DNA of 64,000 nt. Origin: Neodontobutis hainanensis (taxonomy: Eukaryota > Chordata > Actinopteri > Gobiiformes > Odontobutidae). How positions within the stretch are numbered: the first letter of the stretch is position 1; each line of letters begins with the position of its first letter. Shown here one piece after another: positions 23,397-36,104 of the stretch. The stretch is taken from NCBI GenBank assembly GCA_024349245.1, contig JALDNG010000377.1, positions 124,001 through 188,000 on the forward strand, in the 5' to 3' direction. The notes under the pieces are model-generated. The model worked only from the letters and a program-made list of their open reading frames with translations, did not search any database and was not told the origin of the DNA. The translations under genes and the position numbers were made by a program.

Positions 23397-25360
23397 TATC
23401 ATATGCACTCCATACGTCGCACCAATCCTTTCAAGGCTAAAACCCTGAGATCTCGACAGTTTGCTAAGCACTTTGACAGCAATGCAATGTGCTTAAGTTA
23501 TACGGTGCTTGCAGTTGATCAGAACAATTGGTAACTCTTTTACTCATGTTAGGTTAATCCAAAACACAACATTGTCTTTGTCCTACATTTACTATCAACT
23601 AGAATTGTATAAATTTTGCTAAATTATTGTATGAAATGGTTGAACTCTGGTTCTACTGTCGCCTCTGTTTCCTCTGGTCCTACGGAGAGGAGACTCTTTC
23701 CTTCATTACTTCTGTTGGCTCGTTTGTTCAGTAACCTTCACCACAGATAACATAAGCCATGACAACTTTATAAATGTAGCCAGGATGTAATATAGGATGT
23801 AATTGTTCTCACAGCCCATCTAATGCTAACTCTGTCACATTTCTGGCATTGGTTGTCTTGTTATATTTACTGGTCTGTTTATAGAAACAAAAATCACATC
23901 AGTTTTTCTCTCAGTTGTGATCCAAAGTACAACATACAGTAGTACTTAGACAGGGTCTGGTGGTGAGAGGTACTGCACCACATCAGCAGTGAGCACGAGT
24001 GGGCCCTCTGCAGAGGCCAGCATGCTCCTCTGGATGAAGCTCTGACAAAGAGGTCATACCCTCAGGTTCTGCAGCACGAGGCCCTGTCACAGACTGGACT
24101 CAACAGACGTGTCTGAAGGAAGTGGATAAGTGTCTTCTCTTTCGGTGAGAGTATAAAACATTATTTTACTCACTGAAGTTTTGTTTTGTTAGTATATGGC
24201 AGAGCTGATTGTGTGAATAAGAATTATTAATGCAACATTATCAACACAATGAAACAACAACATGATAATTCTAATAATTTTTTTTCATTATTTCAGCACA
24301 AACGTGTCCACACAATAAAGGTGGCCAAAGACTACAGCAACATCCCTCGGCTCCAGAGCAGAAATTTGTGGAATTGTCTAAAGTCTCCAGCGCCACTCCC
24401 AAGAGGACAGATGATACCTTCGGCCCTTGGTCTTCTCCTGGAGTTGTGCTCCCACCTACAGCTGAACTGGCTCAGACACAACTCCACAGAGGACAGATGT
24501 CAGTCACTCTCACAGGAACCATTATGTTTAGGTCTCATGCAGCAGTGGAAAAGTCTTTGTTATTTATCAGCTTTAAACCAGAATTTCTAGGTGCACTTAC
24601 CTACACTGCTATCAACATTTTTGTTACCTTTCAAACACTATCTTTATTTCTGTGTAATAAATGCCATAAATACGTAATGAAATTAATGTTGTTACTGTCA
24701 AAATTACACCAATACTGATTCTTTCTCTTGCTTTCTGTCTCTCTCTTGCTAGGACATGACTTGGCCACATAAACCAAGGGCAGCAACAAAACGAGAAATT
24801 TCTTTATTATAGATATGTGAGGTAAATAATCTATAATTATATATCTGTATAAACCATGCAATTAAAAAAATGGTGGGCTGAGACTCTGTTGGCAGCATTT
24901 GTTTTCTAGATCTGTTTGAATGACTCTGCAGTTCAAGCAGGTGCACCACGCTGGCTGAGTCCTGTTTGTTTCGGCTGTTCCTGGTGTGGTTTTGTATGTT
25001 CTCCATCAAATCCAGAAAAAACCCTGACAGTCGAGTTCCAACCATCTGGAGAACTTTGTAACTGCATGAAAATGGAACAAGCATTGTTTAGATAACAGAG
25101 GTTTATTTGGGTGTGTGATCATTTCTGTAGCTATATTACCTACCTGCCTCTGTTGTCCTGCAGCAGCTGAGCCCCCCCTCAGTCTGTCCTCCTCATTGAC
25201 AGCTACAGCTACTGCTCTCCTCCTTCTTGAGTCACTGTTACCTAAGCTATGTTGTCGGGGGCTATATGCCTCTGCTAGGGTCTCCCAAGGCAAACAGGTC
25301 CTAGGTGTCAGGTCAGACAAAGAGCGGTTCAGAACCCTTTATGGATATTATAAAATCAAG
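23397..25360. other. No confirmed gene; exon-like segment near 24300-24530
   Basis: After a pyrimidine-rich acceptor ending CATTATTTCAG (24297), one plus-strand frame is open to 24718 and includes KFVELSKVSSATPKRTDDTF and GPWSSPGVVLPPTAELAQ. Another frame is open as well, and there is no good donor or matching upstream exon: 24078-24145 has a GTGAGA donor, but its phase does not fit. I do not recognise a product. Confidence 0.2.
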
Positions 25361-25369
25361 GACTGTGAC

Positions 25370-27716
25370 ACTGCCTGCTATGGCGCAACCATACCGAGTA
25401 ACGGAACCCGGCCGGGCTCAGCCCGAAGGAGCACCGTGGGCCCACCGCCTGCAGGAGGAACCTTAAGGCGACCCAATCCCCGGACACAGAATCTGGCGCT
25501 AGGGACATAGAATGTCACCTCCATAGCGGGGAAGGAGCCTGAGCTTGTGCGGGAGGATGAGAGATACCAAATAGAGATAGTCGGGCTCACCTCCACGCAC
25601 ATCTTGGGCTCTGGAACACAACTCCTCGAGAGAGGCTGGACTTTCCACCCTGGAGTTGCCTGCTGTGAGAGGCGGCGTGCTGATGTGGGTTTGCTCATTG
25701 CCCCCTGGCTCAGCCACCATGTGTTGGAGTTCACCCCAGTGAACGAGAGGGTCGCTTCCCTGCACCTTTGGGTCGGGGACAGGTCTCTCATTGTTTATTG
25801 TGCTTACGGGCCAAATGGCAGTGCAGAGTACCCTTCTTGGAGTCTCTGGGAGGGTTGCTGGAAAGTGCTCCGACCAGGGACTCCATCGATCTTCTGGGGG
25901 ACTTCAATTCTCACGTGGGCAGCGACGGTGACATCCCTCCGGATCTGTACCCGAGCAGTGTTCTGTTATTGGACTTCTGTGCTAGTCACAGTTTGTCAAT
26001 AACAAACACCATGTTTAAGCATAAGGGTGTCCATCATTTCACGTGGCACCAGGTCACCCTAGGTCGGAGGTCGATGATCGACTTTGTAGTTGTTTCATCT
26101 GACCTCCGACCGTATGTCTTGGACACTCGGGTGAAGAGAGGGGCGTAGCTGTCAACTGATCACCACCTGGTGGTGAGTTGGATCCGATGGCGGGGGAAAA
26201 AGCCGGACAGACTTGGCAGACCCAAACGTACTGTGAAGGTCTATTGGGAACGTTTGGCCGAGTCACCTGTCAGAAAGATCTTCAACTCCCACCTCTGGCA
26301 GAGCTTCGGCCAGATTCCAAGGGAGACATTTAGTCCGAGTGGATTATGTTCGCCACCCCCTTTGTCGACGCGGCCACTTGGAGCTGTGGTCGTAAAGTCT
26401 CCGGTGCCTGTGGTTGTGGAGGCAAAAACTCGTTGTCTGGGAGGAGTTTGGTGAGGGCAAAGGAGAAGGACTATCGGTCAACCTCGAAGAAATTCTGGCA
26501 AACCGTCCGGTGCCTCAGAAGGGGGAAGCATTGTCCTGCCAACACTGTTTAAAGTGGAGGTGGGCTGTTTTCAACTTGGGACATTGTTATCAGTGGAAGG
26601 AATACTTTGAGGATCTCCTCAACCCCACCAACATGTCTTCCACTAAGGAAACAGAGGCTGAAGGCCCAGAAGTAGACTCGTCCATCACCCAAGTTGTAGT
26701 TACTGAGGTAGTTGTGAAGCTCCTTGGTGGCAAGGCACCGGGGGTGGATGAGATACACCCCGAGTACCTAAAGTCTTTGGATGTTTTGGGGCTGTCTTGG
26801 CTTACACGCCTCTGCAACATCACGTGTCTTTTGGGGACAGTACCTTTGGACTGGCAGACCGGAGTAGTGGTCCCTCTTTTCAAGAAGGGGGACCGGAGGG
26901 TGTGGACTACAGAGGGATTACACTCCTCAGTCTCAGGTTTATGGGAGTTTGCCCAACCAGTCCATATGTGCTTTGTGGATCTGGAAAAGGTATTTGACTG
27001 TGTCCCTCGTGGCGCCCTGTGGGGGGTGCTCTGGGAGTATGGGGTCCGGGGCCCTTTGCTAAGGGCTGTTTGATTCCTGTACAACTGGAGCAGGAGCTTG
27101 AAACTTTCTAGGCGCAGCCAGGGGCCGGAGGGAGTCTGGTTTGGGGACCACAGGATCTCTCTGTTGGCTCCATCAAACGAGGACCTTCAGTGTGCCCTGG
27201 GACGGTTTGCAGCCGAGTGTGAAGCGGCTGGGATGAGGATCAGCACCATGGTTCTCAGTCGGAAAGGGTTGCTTTCCTTTTTCAGTTTGGTGGGGAGTTC
27301 CTGTCTCAAGTCGAGAAATTCAAGTATCTTGTTCACGAGTGAGGGATGGAAGGAGCGTGAGATTGACAGACGGATTGCTGCAGCTTCTTCAGTGATGCAG
27401 TTGATGTACCGGTCTGTTGTGGTAAAGAAGGAGCTCAGCTGCCAGGCAAAGCTCTTGATTTACCGGTCGATCTACGTTCCTACTCTCACCTATGGCCATG
27501 AGCTTTGTGTCATGACCGAAAGAACAAGATCCCAGATACAGGCGGCCGAAACGAGCTTTCTCGGCAGAGTGGCGGGGAGCTCCCTTAGAGATAGGATGAG
27601 GAGCTCGGGCACTCGGGGGGAGCTCAAAGTAGAGCCGCTGCTCCTCCACATCAAGAGGAGCCAGCTGCTGCCCCCACAACTCAGCCCCGGATAAGATGGC
27701 TGGATGGATGGATAGA
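25370..27716 (+). mobile_element. I/Nimb-like LINE, internally deleted
   Basis: The plus-strand pol relic has many frameshifts. The endonuclease region runs 25490-26200 (LGT*NVTSIAGKEPELV, CAYGPNGSAEYPS, LLGDFNSHVGS near 25900, SMIDFVVVSSDLRPYVLDTR near 26075). The RT N-terminal part follows (GGKAPGVDEIHPEYLKSL near 26728, VCFVDLEK-like near 26972). The C-terminal part (27110-27690) includes RSIYVPTLTYGHELCVMTER. The palm with the FADD box is missing: the sequence jumps near 27110 from the 'LYNWSRS' position to 'RRSQGPEGVWFGD'. It ends in ATGGATGGATGG. Inactive. The clade is recalled from familiar fish proteins, not searched. Confidence 0.75.
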
Positions 27717-28190
27717 CTAGTCTTCCCAAATCTGATTAGTTTGCTGTTTTAATATTACAAATACACTGTATAGGCTACACTCAATTGCTGTAGGAAACTC
27801 TTAAGCCAAATTGACCTCTAAGCAGCATTTGATGGGATAAATGAAATATGAATATTGGGTTTAAAAGATACAGATACAGATAAAGATTTTTGAATGCTGA
27901 TAACACTATTTTTGTGTGTTCTGCTATAATTTTTTTTATTTTTTTTGCATTCATTATTTGTATGTATTTCTGTTATTTCCTTAAATCATATGTTTTTAGG
28001 AACTGGGCACTTTGCAAGACTTTTTTGAAACAGACATCACAATATATTGAATATAATACAAATATAATGTGAACAAACACTTCAAACACTTCACTACCAT
28101 CAATATAATTGACAAAATTGTATTACGAGTACATTGTAGATGCAAGTACATCAGAATCCTATGCAATTATTCTTGCATCACAAAATTCTA
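27717..28190. other. No gene seen
   Basis: AT-rich spacer with a short GATACAGATACAGATA run; no supported coding sequence. Confidence 0.4.
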
Positions 28191-28673
28191 CAACCTGACC
28201 TCGTTTTTGATGGTATAGAATAGGACACCCTATCTGAGATGGTAAAGTTGCCCATTCTTCTGCACATTACTTACAGTAATTATCTTTATTTTTCAGAGAA
28301 TATGAATGATAACACAAAAAGCTATTTGCACTAATTGTTAATGGCTAGGTGAAACCATTAATTGTCAAACAAATGTGTTTACTCCTTTAAATTATAATGA
28401 CAACAGAAACTACCCAAATGACCCTGATAAAAAGTTTACAGTTCTTAATAAGTTGTACTGTCAGACTGAGATGGCCAGTTCAGCACCTTCACTTAATGCT
28501 GCTGTAGCCAGGTCAACTTGGCCTTGTGCTTTGGATCGTTGTCATGTTGGAACTAAAAGTACGTCCCATGCACAGCTTCCTGGGCTGATGAGTGCAAATT
28601 TTTCTCCAGTACTTTCTAAAAACATGCCACATTCATCTTGCCACCAATTTTGACAAAGTTTCCTGTACATTTG
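28190..28673 (-). mobile_element. Tc1/mariner-type relic, truncated
   Basis: The segment with GAGAATATGAATGATAACAC and ACCCAAATGACCCTGATAAA matches, in reverse complement, 42130-42300 in parm1 intron 2, so both are the terminal region of one Tc1-like family. The adjacent GATCGTTGTCATGTTGGAAC...CAGCTTCCTGGGCTGATGAG string is the antisense of a Tc1 transposase as I recall it. It is cut off by the next Tc1 element. Confidence 0.5.
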
Positions 28674-28675
28674 TA

Positions 28676-30131
28676 CAAAACCTATTTCTAAAAATGTTGA
28701 GACATTGTACAAATTTTGAATAAAAAAGGAATGCAATAATTTACAAATCTCATAAACTTATATTTTATTAAGAATACAACATACCAAATTTTGAGACATT
28801 TTGAAATGTCATGCTAAATATTGGCTTATTTTGGATTTCATGAGAGCTACACATTCCCAAAAAGTTAGAACAGTTAGCAATAAGAGGCCAGAAAAGTTAA
28901 ATGTACATATAAGGAACAGCTGGCGGACCAATTTGCATTTTATTAGGTCAATTGGCAACATGCTTGGTATCAAAAGAGCAGATCAAAGTGGCAGTGTCTC
29001 TCAGAAGTCAAGATGGGCATTACCCTAGTGATGCAGTGAAAAATAGTGGAGCAATATCAGAAAAGAGTTTATCAGAGAAAGATTCTACAGTGCAAAATAT
29101 CATCCAAAGATTCAGAGAATCTAGAACAATTTCTGTGTGTAAGGGTCAAGGCCAGAAAACCATACTGGATGCCCGTGATCTTCGGGGCCTTAGACAACAC
29201 TGCATCACATACAGGAATGCTACTGTAATGGAAATCATAACATGGGCTCAGGAATACTTCCAGAAAACATTGTTGGTAAACACAATACACCGTGCCATTT
29301 GCCTAAAACTCTATAGGTCAAAAATGCAGCCATATCTAAACATGATCCAGAAACGCAAGTGTTTTCTCTGGAGCCAAGGCTTATTTAAAATGGACTGTGG
29401 AAAAGTGCTCAGACAAATCAAAATCTGAAGTTCTTTTGGAAAAATTGGGACGCCATGTCATCCAGACTGAAGAGAACAAGGACAACCCAAGTTGTTATGG
29501 GCGCTCAGTTCAGAAGCCTGCATCTCTGACGGCGTGGGGCATGGGCAGCTTACACATCTGGAAAGGTACCAACAAAGCTGAAAGGTATATCCATTTCTAG
29601 AACAACATATGCTCCCATCCAGACGTTGTCTCTTTCAGGGAAGACCTTGCATCAAACATGACAATCAATGCCAGACCACATCCTGCATCAGTTACAACAT
29701 CATGGCTGTGAAGAAGAAGAATCCGATTCTTAAATGGCCAGATCTTTTACCCATAGAAAACATTTTGCGCATCATAAAGAGGAAGATGCAACAAAGAAGA
29801 CTTAAAACAGTTTAGCAACAAGAAGCCTGTATTTGACAAGAATGGGACAACATTCCTAAACTTGAGCACCTTGTCTCCTCAGTCCCAGAAGTTTGCAGAC
29901 TGTTATAAAAAGAAGAGAGGATGCCACACAGTGGTAAACATGGCCTTGTCCCAACCTTTATGATATGTGTTGATGCCATAAAATTTTAATTAACTTATTT
30001 GTCCCTTAAAATTATACATTTTATGTCATCAGTGTTTTATTCTGAATAAAATATTGAAACTTGAAATTCCACATCATTGCATTCTATTTTCATTCACAAT
30101 TTGTGATCCAACTTTTGTGGAATTGGATTTT
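28676..30131 (+). mobile_element. Tc1-like transposon, near full length, decayed transposase
   Basis: TA at both ends (28674-28675, 30132-30133) and terminal repeats related to those at 59186 and 60423 (ACACTGTACAAATTGTGAATA pattern). The transposase relic runs 28952-29815: HTH part (TVQNIIQRFRESRTISVCKG, then GQKTILDARDLRGLRQHCIT), central YRSKMQPYLNMIQKRK, and C-terminal LKWPDLLPIENILRIIKRKM. At least three frameshifts and internal deletions. Same family as 57531-58090 and 59186-60423. Confidence 0.85.
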
Positions 30132-30836
30132 TAGCTCACACAAAACATCAGCAATCTACTTCCATGTTGTACCATAGGAATGATGTACCATCATCATAAA
30201 CCTCGTTGACTCCTCTCCAAATGTAACATTTATGGTTGTGGCCTAAAAGTTCAAGTTTGGTTTCCCCAAATGACTTTGTTCCAGAAGTTTGTCTTTGTGC
30301 TGTTTGGTGTATTGTAAGTGGGATGCTTTGTGGCATTTGCGCTAGTAATGGCTTTTTTTGGGGCATTTTCATTTTTTCTGCTTTTTTCTGCATCCTTAAC
30401 AGCCACACCACTTTTCCGGGTCAGTGAAGTTATTTGTGGGTTTTTCTTTGCATCCTAAACAATTTTCTTGGCAGTTTTGACTGAAATTTGAAACATGGCT
30501 TGCTTCTTCCATTAACATTTTAAAGGTCCGTGCTTTTTTCAGTGGCCGACACAGTTTTTAGTGTCCTGATGGGACCAGGAACAGTCTGGACTCACAGAAG
30601 TCTCCAGCTCCAGGATTGCTACTAGAAGCAGGTCCAGTTACCACTGTTTTTGCAAGATGTCCTCATTTATTTTATACGAGTTACTTATTGATTCATCATT
30701 TTACCTATGTATAATATAATATACAATATAATATATATTTGAATGTATAATTAAATTATGTATTATTTATATATTTTTTTTATTTTCTTTAGACTAGTAA
30801 ATATGAATTAATAATACATTTTAGAAACATTATTAA

Positions 30837-31658
30837 TGGCAAGGCAAGGCAATTTTATTTATATAGCACAATTCATACACTGGGTAACTCAAAGCGCTTT
30901 ACATAAATAAAAGACAATTTACAAGATTTAGATTTAGAAACATAAGAAAAATTAAAAGCATTATAAAAGAAGAAGAGTGCAGATAAAAAAACATTTTAAG
31001 TTGTGGTGTAGGCGGAGCTAAAAAGGAAGGTTTTTAACCTTCTCTTGAACATTGTTAAAGTTGAGGCTGTTCCAGGTTTTTGCTGCTGAAACTTAAACAC
31101 TGCTTCACCCTGTTTAGTTCTAACTCTGGGCACGAGCAGGAGGCCTGTCCCAGATGTTCTTAGAGTCCGAGGAGGCTCATAAGCTACTAGCATTTCAGAA
31201 ATATATTCTGGTGCTAAACCATTTAGAGACTTGTAAACCAGCAGTGCTGTTTTAAAGTCTATTCTCTGAGCAACAGGAAGCCAGTGCAGAGATTTTAAAA
31301 CTGGACTGATGTGGTTGTACTTCCTGGTGTTAGTTAGAACCCGAGCAGCAGCGTTCTGAATAAGCTGCAGCTGTCTTAACCCTCGTTTTGAGAGACCAGT
31401 GAGCAGGCTGTTACAATAATCTAACCTGCTGGAGATAAAAGCATGAATAAGTTTCTCTAAGTCTGGTTGAGACATTATTCCTTTGACTCTGGAAATGTTT
31501 TTAAAGTGATAAAATGCAGATGATGTAATTGACTTAATGTGACTCTGGAAATTTAAGTCTGAGTCCATGATGACCCCTAGATTTCTAACCTGGTTTTTAG
31601 ATTTTAGAGAAAGAGACTCGAGATGACTGCTGACACTTTCTCTTTGTTTCTGTTCTGT
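30837..31658 (-). mobile_element. L2-group LINE 3' end, 5'-truncated
   Basis: Reverse complement of the 3' part of the element at 7015-9623, better preserved. An intact stretch of about 190 residues contains SSRLDYCNSLLTGLSKRGLR and LKSLHWLPVAQRIDFKTALL. It ends with the AAGGCAAGGCAATTTTATTT tail at 30839-30858. A (TA)n run follows at 31663-31683. Confidence 0.85.
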
Positions 31659-31899
31659 TCTGTTATATATATATATATATATAATTGTTTCTAATTGTTT
31701 AAATAATAATAATAACAAAAAAACTAAGTGGCACTAACATTTAACACTAAAAATAGACTGACAGAAACAAATGGAACTTTTTAAATTTTCAGATGTTTAT
31801 ATTTTGATCATTTTAAAATAATTCCTAAACACAATACAATACAGTCAATAATACGAGTGCAATGCTGTTGCGAGAGACTGAACAGAAGTGGTCACGTGA

Positions 31900-32160
31900 C
31901 AAAAAAATGAGACTCAGACCCGAAGACTGACTCAAGAGATGAACGAATCCTCTGTTACTGCATTCAGACTACGGGGACTAGAATGAACGACTCAGAGACT
32001 CGGGAGATGAACGACTCCTTTATTTCCTGTACGGCAATGCGCATGCGCGGGTCCACACAAAAGTGAACGACTCGCTCTCTGTGATGACTCGTTGTTCCCG
32101 AGTCATTTTAAAGACTCGTTCAAAAAGAACGAATCGTTCATGAACGACTCATCACTAGGA
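31900..32160. repeat. Repeat rich in TGAACGACTC motifs
   Basis: Multiple GAACGACTC/GAGTCGTTC motifs in both orientations, ending GAACGAATCGTTCATGAACG, which is itself palindromic. Probably the end of a non-autonomous DNA transposon inserted between LINE pieces; family not known to me. Confidence 0.45.
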
Positions 32161-32289
32161 GACAGTTTTTTCAATTGTTCTGTCATTAATGGGTGTAAAA
32201 TGTGTAAACTCAGCCTATGGGTCTCCTATGTGGCTGCAGTGTTGTTGTATGTCCTTTGGACTGTATCGCATGTTTAATGTCTTGAACCT

Positions 32290-33280
32290 TGTCGTTAAAA
32301 AAACGAGGGGGGTCTGACAGGGGTGCATTGGATACCTGTCGGGGGTCTCATTTGTATAGGCCGAGATGGAGAATTGGTGCTCCTCGGTGGTTTTGGGGGT
32401 GATGTTTTTCGGGATGATGATAGAACCCGTGACCTGTTCAAGTTAGGTGTGAGGGGTATCATCTTAATTCCAGATTTTACCAACATTTCCAGGTGATATG
32501 GAAATCCCATTGGTGACTCCGGGGATGGGACAGAGATAGTGAGGTCCGTAGAAGGTGTTGATGTTACTGGGGGGGTCCAGGGTCCTATTGGGGGGGGGGG
32601 TCCATTTCCATTTGCAGGTGTTGATGGTGGTCCAGTCAGAGGAGGATCTTTGGTTGGTGAGGCTGGAGTGTTTTTCTTATTCAGTGGCTGATGGCTTCTC
32701 AAAGGACCCTTTCTTTGTTCAAGAGGGCACACAGAACCATTTAGGTGTCTCAGGGAGTGCAGGAGATTATCTTTTAGCCTCCTGACCCTTCCTCTGTTCA
32801 GGTGTGGGCCCTTTCCTTTAAACAGGTCTACACGTTGCCAAAACAAGTTGAAGTTATCAATAAAGTCTACTCCTCTTGTCTCACAGGCCTTGGACAGCAA
32901 TGTGTTTAGTGCAAGCAGCCGACTGGAGAAATCTTTTTCAAAACCTCTGATTCTCCCTTCCTGGGGTCAACTGCACCCAGGTGTACTATCAGCTGTTTAA
33001 TGCCTGTGTGTTTGGACAGGACTTGGGGGAGGAGAGCTGTTATATCGGTGACCATTGCACTTGGGTAGCTGCATGTATCAAAACAACTATACTTTATGTC
33101 TCTCACAGCACTGTCTCCCAGCAGCAGGACCTCTCTGTCCTTCACTTTTGGCATAGATTCTCTGTTTCTGTTAGCCTGGTGCTTTTTCATAGATTCATGT
33201 ATCCTGTTTTTCAGAGACAAAGTTTTATTTCCATGTTTTAAAGTTACAGCAGAGTTTTCTGGTTCATTCATCAGTGATTC
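32290..33280 (-). mobile_element. L2-group LINE ORF1 relic with SGNH-esterase-like domain
   Basis: Minus-strand relic in two frames: 33271-32906 with a LLLGDSAVRDIKYS nucleophile block and QLIVHLGAVDPRKGE, then 32900-32295 with TRGVDFIDNFNLFWQRVDLF and GPHLNRGR, then a Pro-rich tail. GDS...D...HLN is the established signature of the esterase-type ORF1 of CR1/L2 elements. It matches 4312-4721, and a frameshift lies at about 32900. With 30837-31658 on the same strand it may be the remains of one element that lost ORF2. Confidence 0.7.
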
Positions 33281-33665
33281 AAATCAGTTTTTAGCTGGAT
33301 GTCTGGTGATGCTACATGTGCTCTTGTGATGCCAGCATTCCGACAAAAATGAACTGAACTTAATTCAATTGCTGTTGTTGTGCCCCCCTGACAAGTTTGT
33401 TACTTGTGTTAGCTTTTCTACAGATGTTGCAGAACATTTTTCCTCCTTCCCACCTCAGCCACGTAAACTCCTGTTCCCACTGAACACAATACTCCCTCTT
33501 CTTCTCCTCCTTTTTGCTGCTTGTCTCTTGTGCTTGTAAGAATTACAATAGATCACCCTCAGAATATTCCGTCAAAATGACGGATGGAATTCAGATTTTT
33601 ACATCCCTGCCAAAAAAAAACCGTCAATGATACAAAATATTTGGTTAATGCAACCTATGGTCCAC

Positions 33666-34010
33666 TAGCCTGGTTCTACCAGACTCTCGTACATTTCATT
33701 TGTACAGAGAGTCTGGCCTCGCTCCATTGACAAGCGTTTACTTCCTTGAATGCGGGAACTCTGTTGAAGTTTAAAACTATTGGATCTGCCCAGAGTCACT
33801 CAGGATCTGCCATAGCCAATCGCTAACGTGTGGTCGTGACGTCTGTCATGCGCCGAAACCGACCGGAAACAACAAGTCACTCCCTCTGTTCGCTGATTGG
33901 TCCTACAAAAAATTGATTTCTGGAAACCTAAGAATATACAGCGATCCCAGACTAAGTACTAAAGCGAAATGAAATTGAGCGGAAGTACGTAGGAGGGCGG
34001 AGCCAGGCTA
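33666..34010. mobile_element. MITE with 9-bp target-site duplication
   Basis: 345-bp element starting TAGCCTGGTTC and ending GAGCCAGGCTA (inverted termini TAGCCTGG/CCAGGCTA), flanked by identical ATGGTCCAC at 33657-33665 and 34011-34019. No coding capacity. A 9-bp duplication points to a MULE- or Merlin-like mobilising transposase; that is inference. Confidence 0.85.
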
Positions 34011-34019
34011 ATGGTCCAC

Positions 34020-35170
34020 AGCAACAACCAATGAAAGTTAGACTTGCGCAAAAGTGCATGCCCAACTCTTTCGCTTGCATGCAACCTTGGAACCCCCAGA
34101 TGTATAGCCAAGAAACGTAGATATGCTGCTTCTGCAGCTAACAAGAGAAGCATATTTCAATGCAAGGCTCAAAATAGGATTCACACAGTCTTGTTTTTAT
34201 AGAAAATGGAAAAGAAAAATTTCATTGTGTTCTGGCTTATGTATTTCCAGAATATTGAGTGTCTTTGGTCATTTTACATGATTCTTCTTAGTGTAACCTT
34301 TTATTAGAGACATTGTTGAAGTCTGTATGTTGAAGCATCCAAAAGTGATGGCACTTTTTACCATAATGTTCATGCATTATCCAAAGCCTCCCACGCCTCT
34401 CAAATACATAAAAGAATCCAGACAAGAAAATTACTTTTTATTTCTGTTGGTTCCAAAATGTATAACTATTTACTAGTTACATCTGCAATAAATTTGACTG
34501 CTTGAATAAGAAATACAGAATGTTACCTTTACAAAGAGCACAAACTTTTACATATACTCCAAAGGGTTCAAGAACAGCTATCATTTTAATTTTGATATGC
34601 TTTTTTAAATGCGTTTTAGAAAAATAGGCACGGAAGAATGATAAAATGTTAAACCTGGTTTAAATGACGTACTTTCAAACAAACTGTGGAAGACAACAGT
34701 AGGGTGTAACTGGAACAAAAGACAAAAGACAAAGACAAAAGACAACGGATCCCCTACTGCGTTCATTTTGAGGGTAAGACTTCCTAAACATTTTGGACCT
34801 TCACATAGTGAATGTTTTTACTCAAATTAAATTTTTTAACAAAGTTTATCCTGAGAAGTTCAAATGTTTTAGAATTAATTGAAGAAAGATTTAATTCTCT
34901 GTGATACGGCTCAAAGATAAGGACCCAAAAAGAGACACAGGGCTGACAAAATGTAGTATGTATTTATGTATTATATATATGTATGTATGTGGTATGTATT
35001 TTTTATGTCAAAATGTGTTTGAAGGTCTCCCAGAGCAGAGCAGGCACAGTGGAGTGGAGCAGGCAGAATCTGGAGCAAACAGGTACTACAAGGCTTAGCG
35101 AAGATTCACCATCCAATAGATGAAACAATCTGGAAACAACTGTCTGGGAAGCAGAGCTCTTGTTTCCTGA
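34020..35170. other. No gene seen
   Basis: AT-rich spacer with a short GACAAAAGACAAAGACAAAAGAC repeat near 34720. No coding support. Confidence 0.4.
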
Positions 35171-35178
35171 AGCAGGAA

Positions 35179-35187
35179 ACACACACA

Positions 35188-35285
<98 letters not shown>

Positions 35286-35790
35286 CACACACACACACAC
35301 ACACACACACGTACACACACACACACACATGCACACACACACACACCTACACACACACACACACACACACGTACACACACACACACACACGTACACACAC
35401 ACAAATGCACACACACACACACACACGCACACGTACACACACACACACGTACACACACACACACGCACACACACACACACATACACACACACACACACAC
35501 GTACACACACACACACGCACGCACACACACACATACACGCACGTACACACACACACATACACGTACACGCACACACACACACACACACACACACGCGTAC
35601 ACACACACACACACACGTACACGTACACACACACACACGTACACACACACATACACACACACACACGTACACACACACATACACGCACACACACACACAC
35701 ACACGTACACACACACGTACACGTACACACACACACACGTACACACACACATACACACATACACGTACACGTACACACACACACACACGT

Positions 35791-35822
<32 letters not shown>

Positions 35823-35989
35823 ACACACACATACACACACATACACGTACACACACACACGTACACACACACATACACACACACACGTACACACACACAT
35901 ACACACACACACGTACACACACACACACACACACACACATACACACACACACGTACACACACGTACACACACACACACACGTACACACA

Positions 35990-36038
<49 letters not shown>
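35179..36038. repeat. Large (CA)n microsatellite with GTAC/ATAC/CGC interruptions
   Basis: About 860 bp of (CA)n. Interruptions are almost all ACGTAC, ACATAC, ACGCAC or ATGCAC, which keep the purine-pyrimidine alternation. Long open frames on both strands (Cys/Val or Thr/His only) are products of the repeat and not genes. Confidence 0.98.
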
Positions 36039-36039
<1 letters not shown>

Positions 36040-36104
36040 GAAAAGGGAGTGAAAAAAAACAGATGGCACAGCCTGACTTTTAAACTCCTCTATTTAAAGT
36101 TGTA

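Noticed and set aside
25378..25791. Minus-strand ORFs at the I-like LINE 5' region
   Set aside because: Antisense of the endonuclease domain, which is recognisable on the plus strand.
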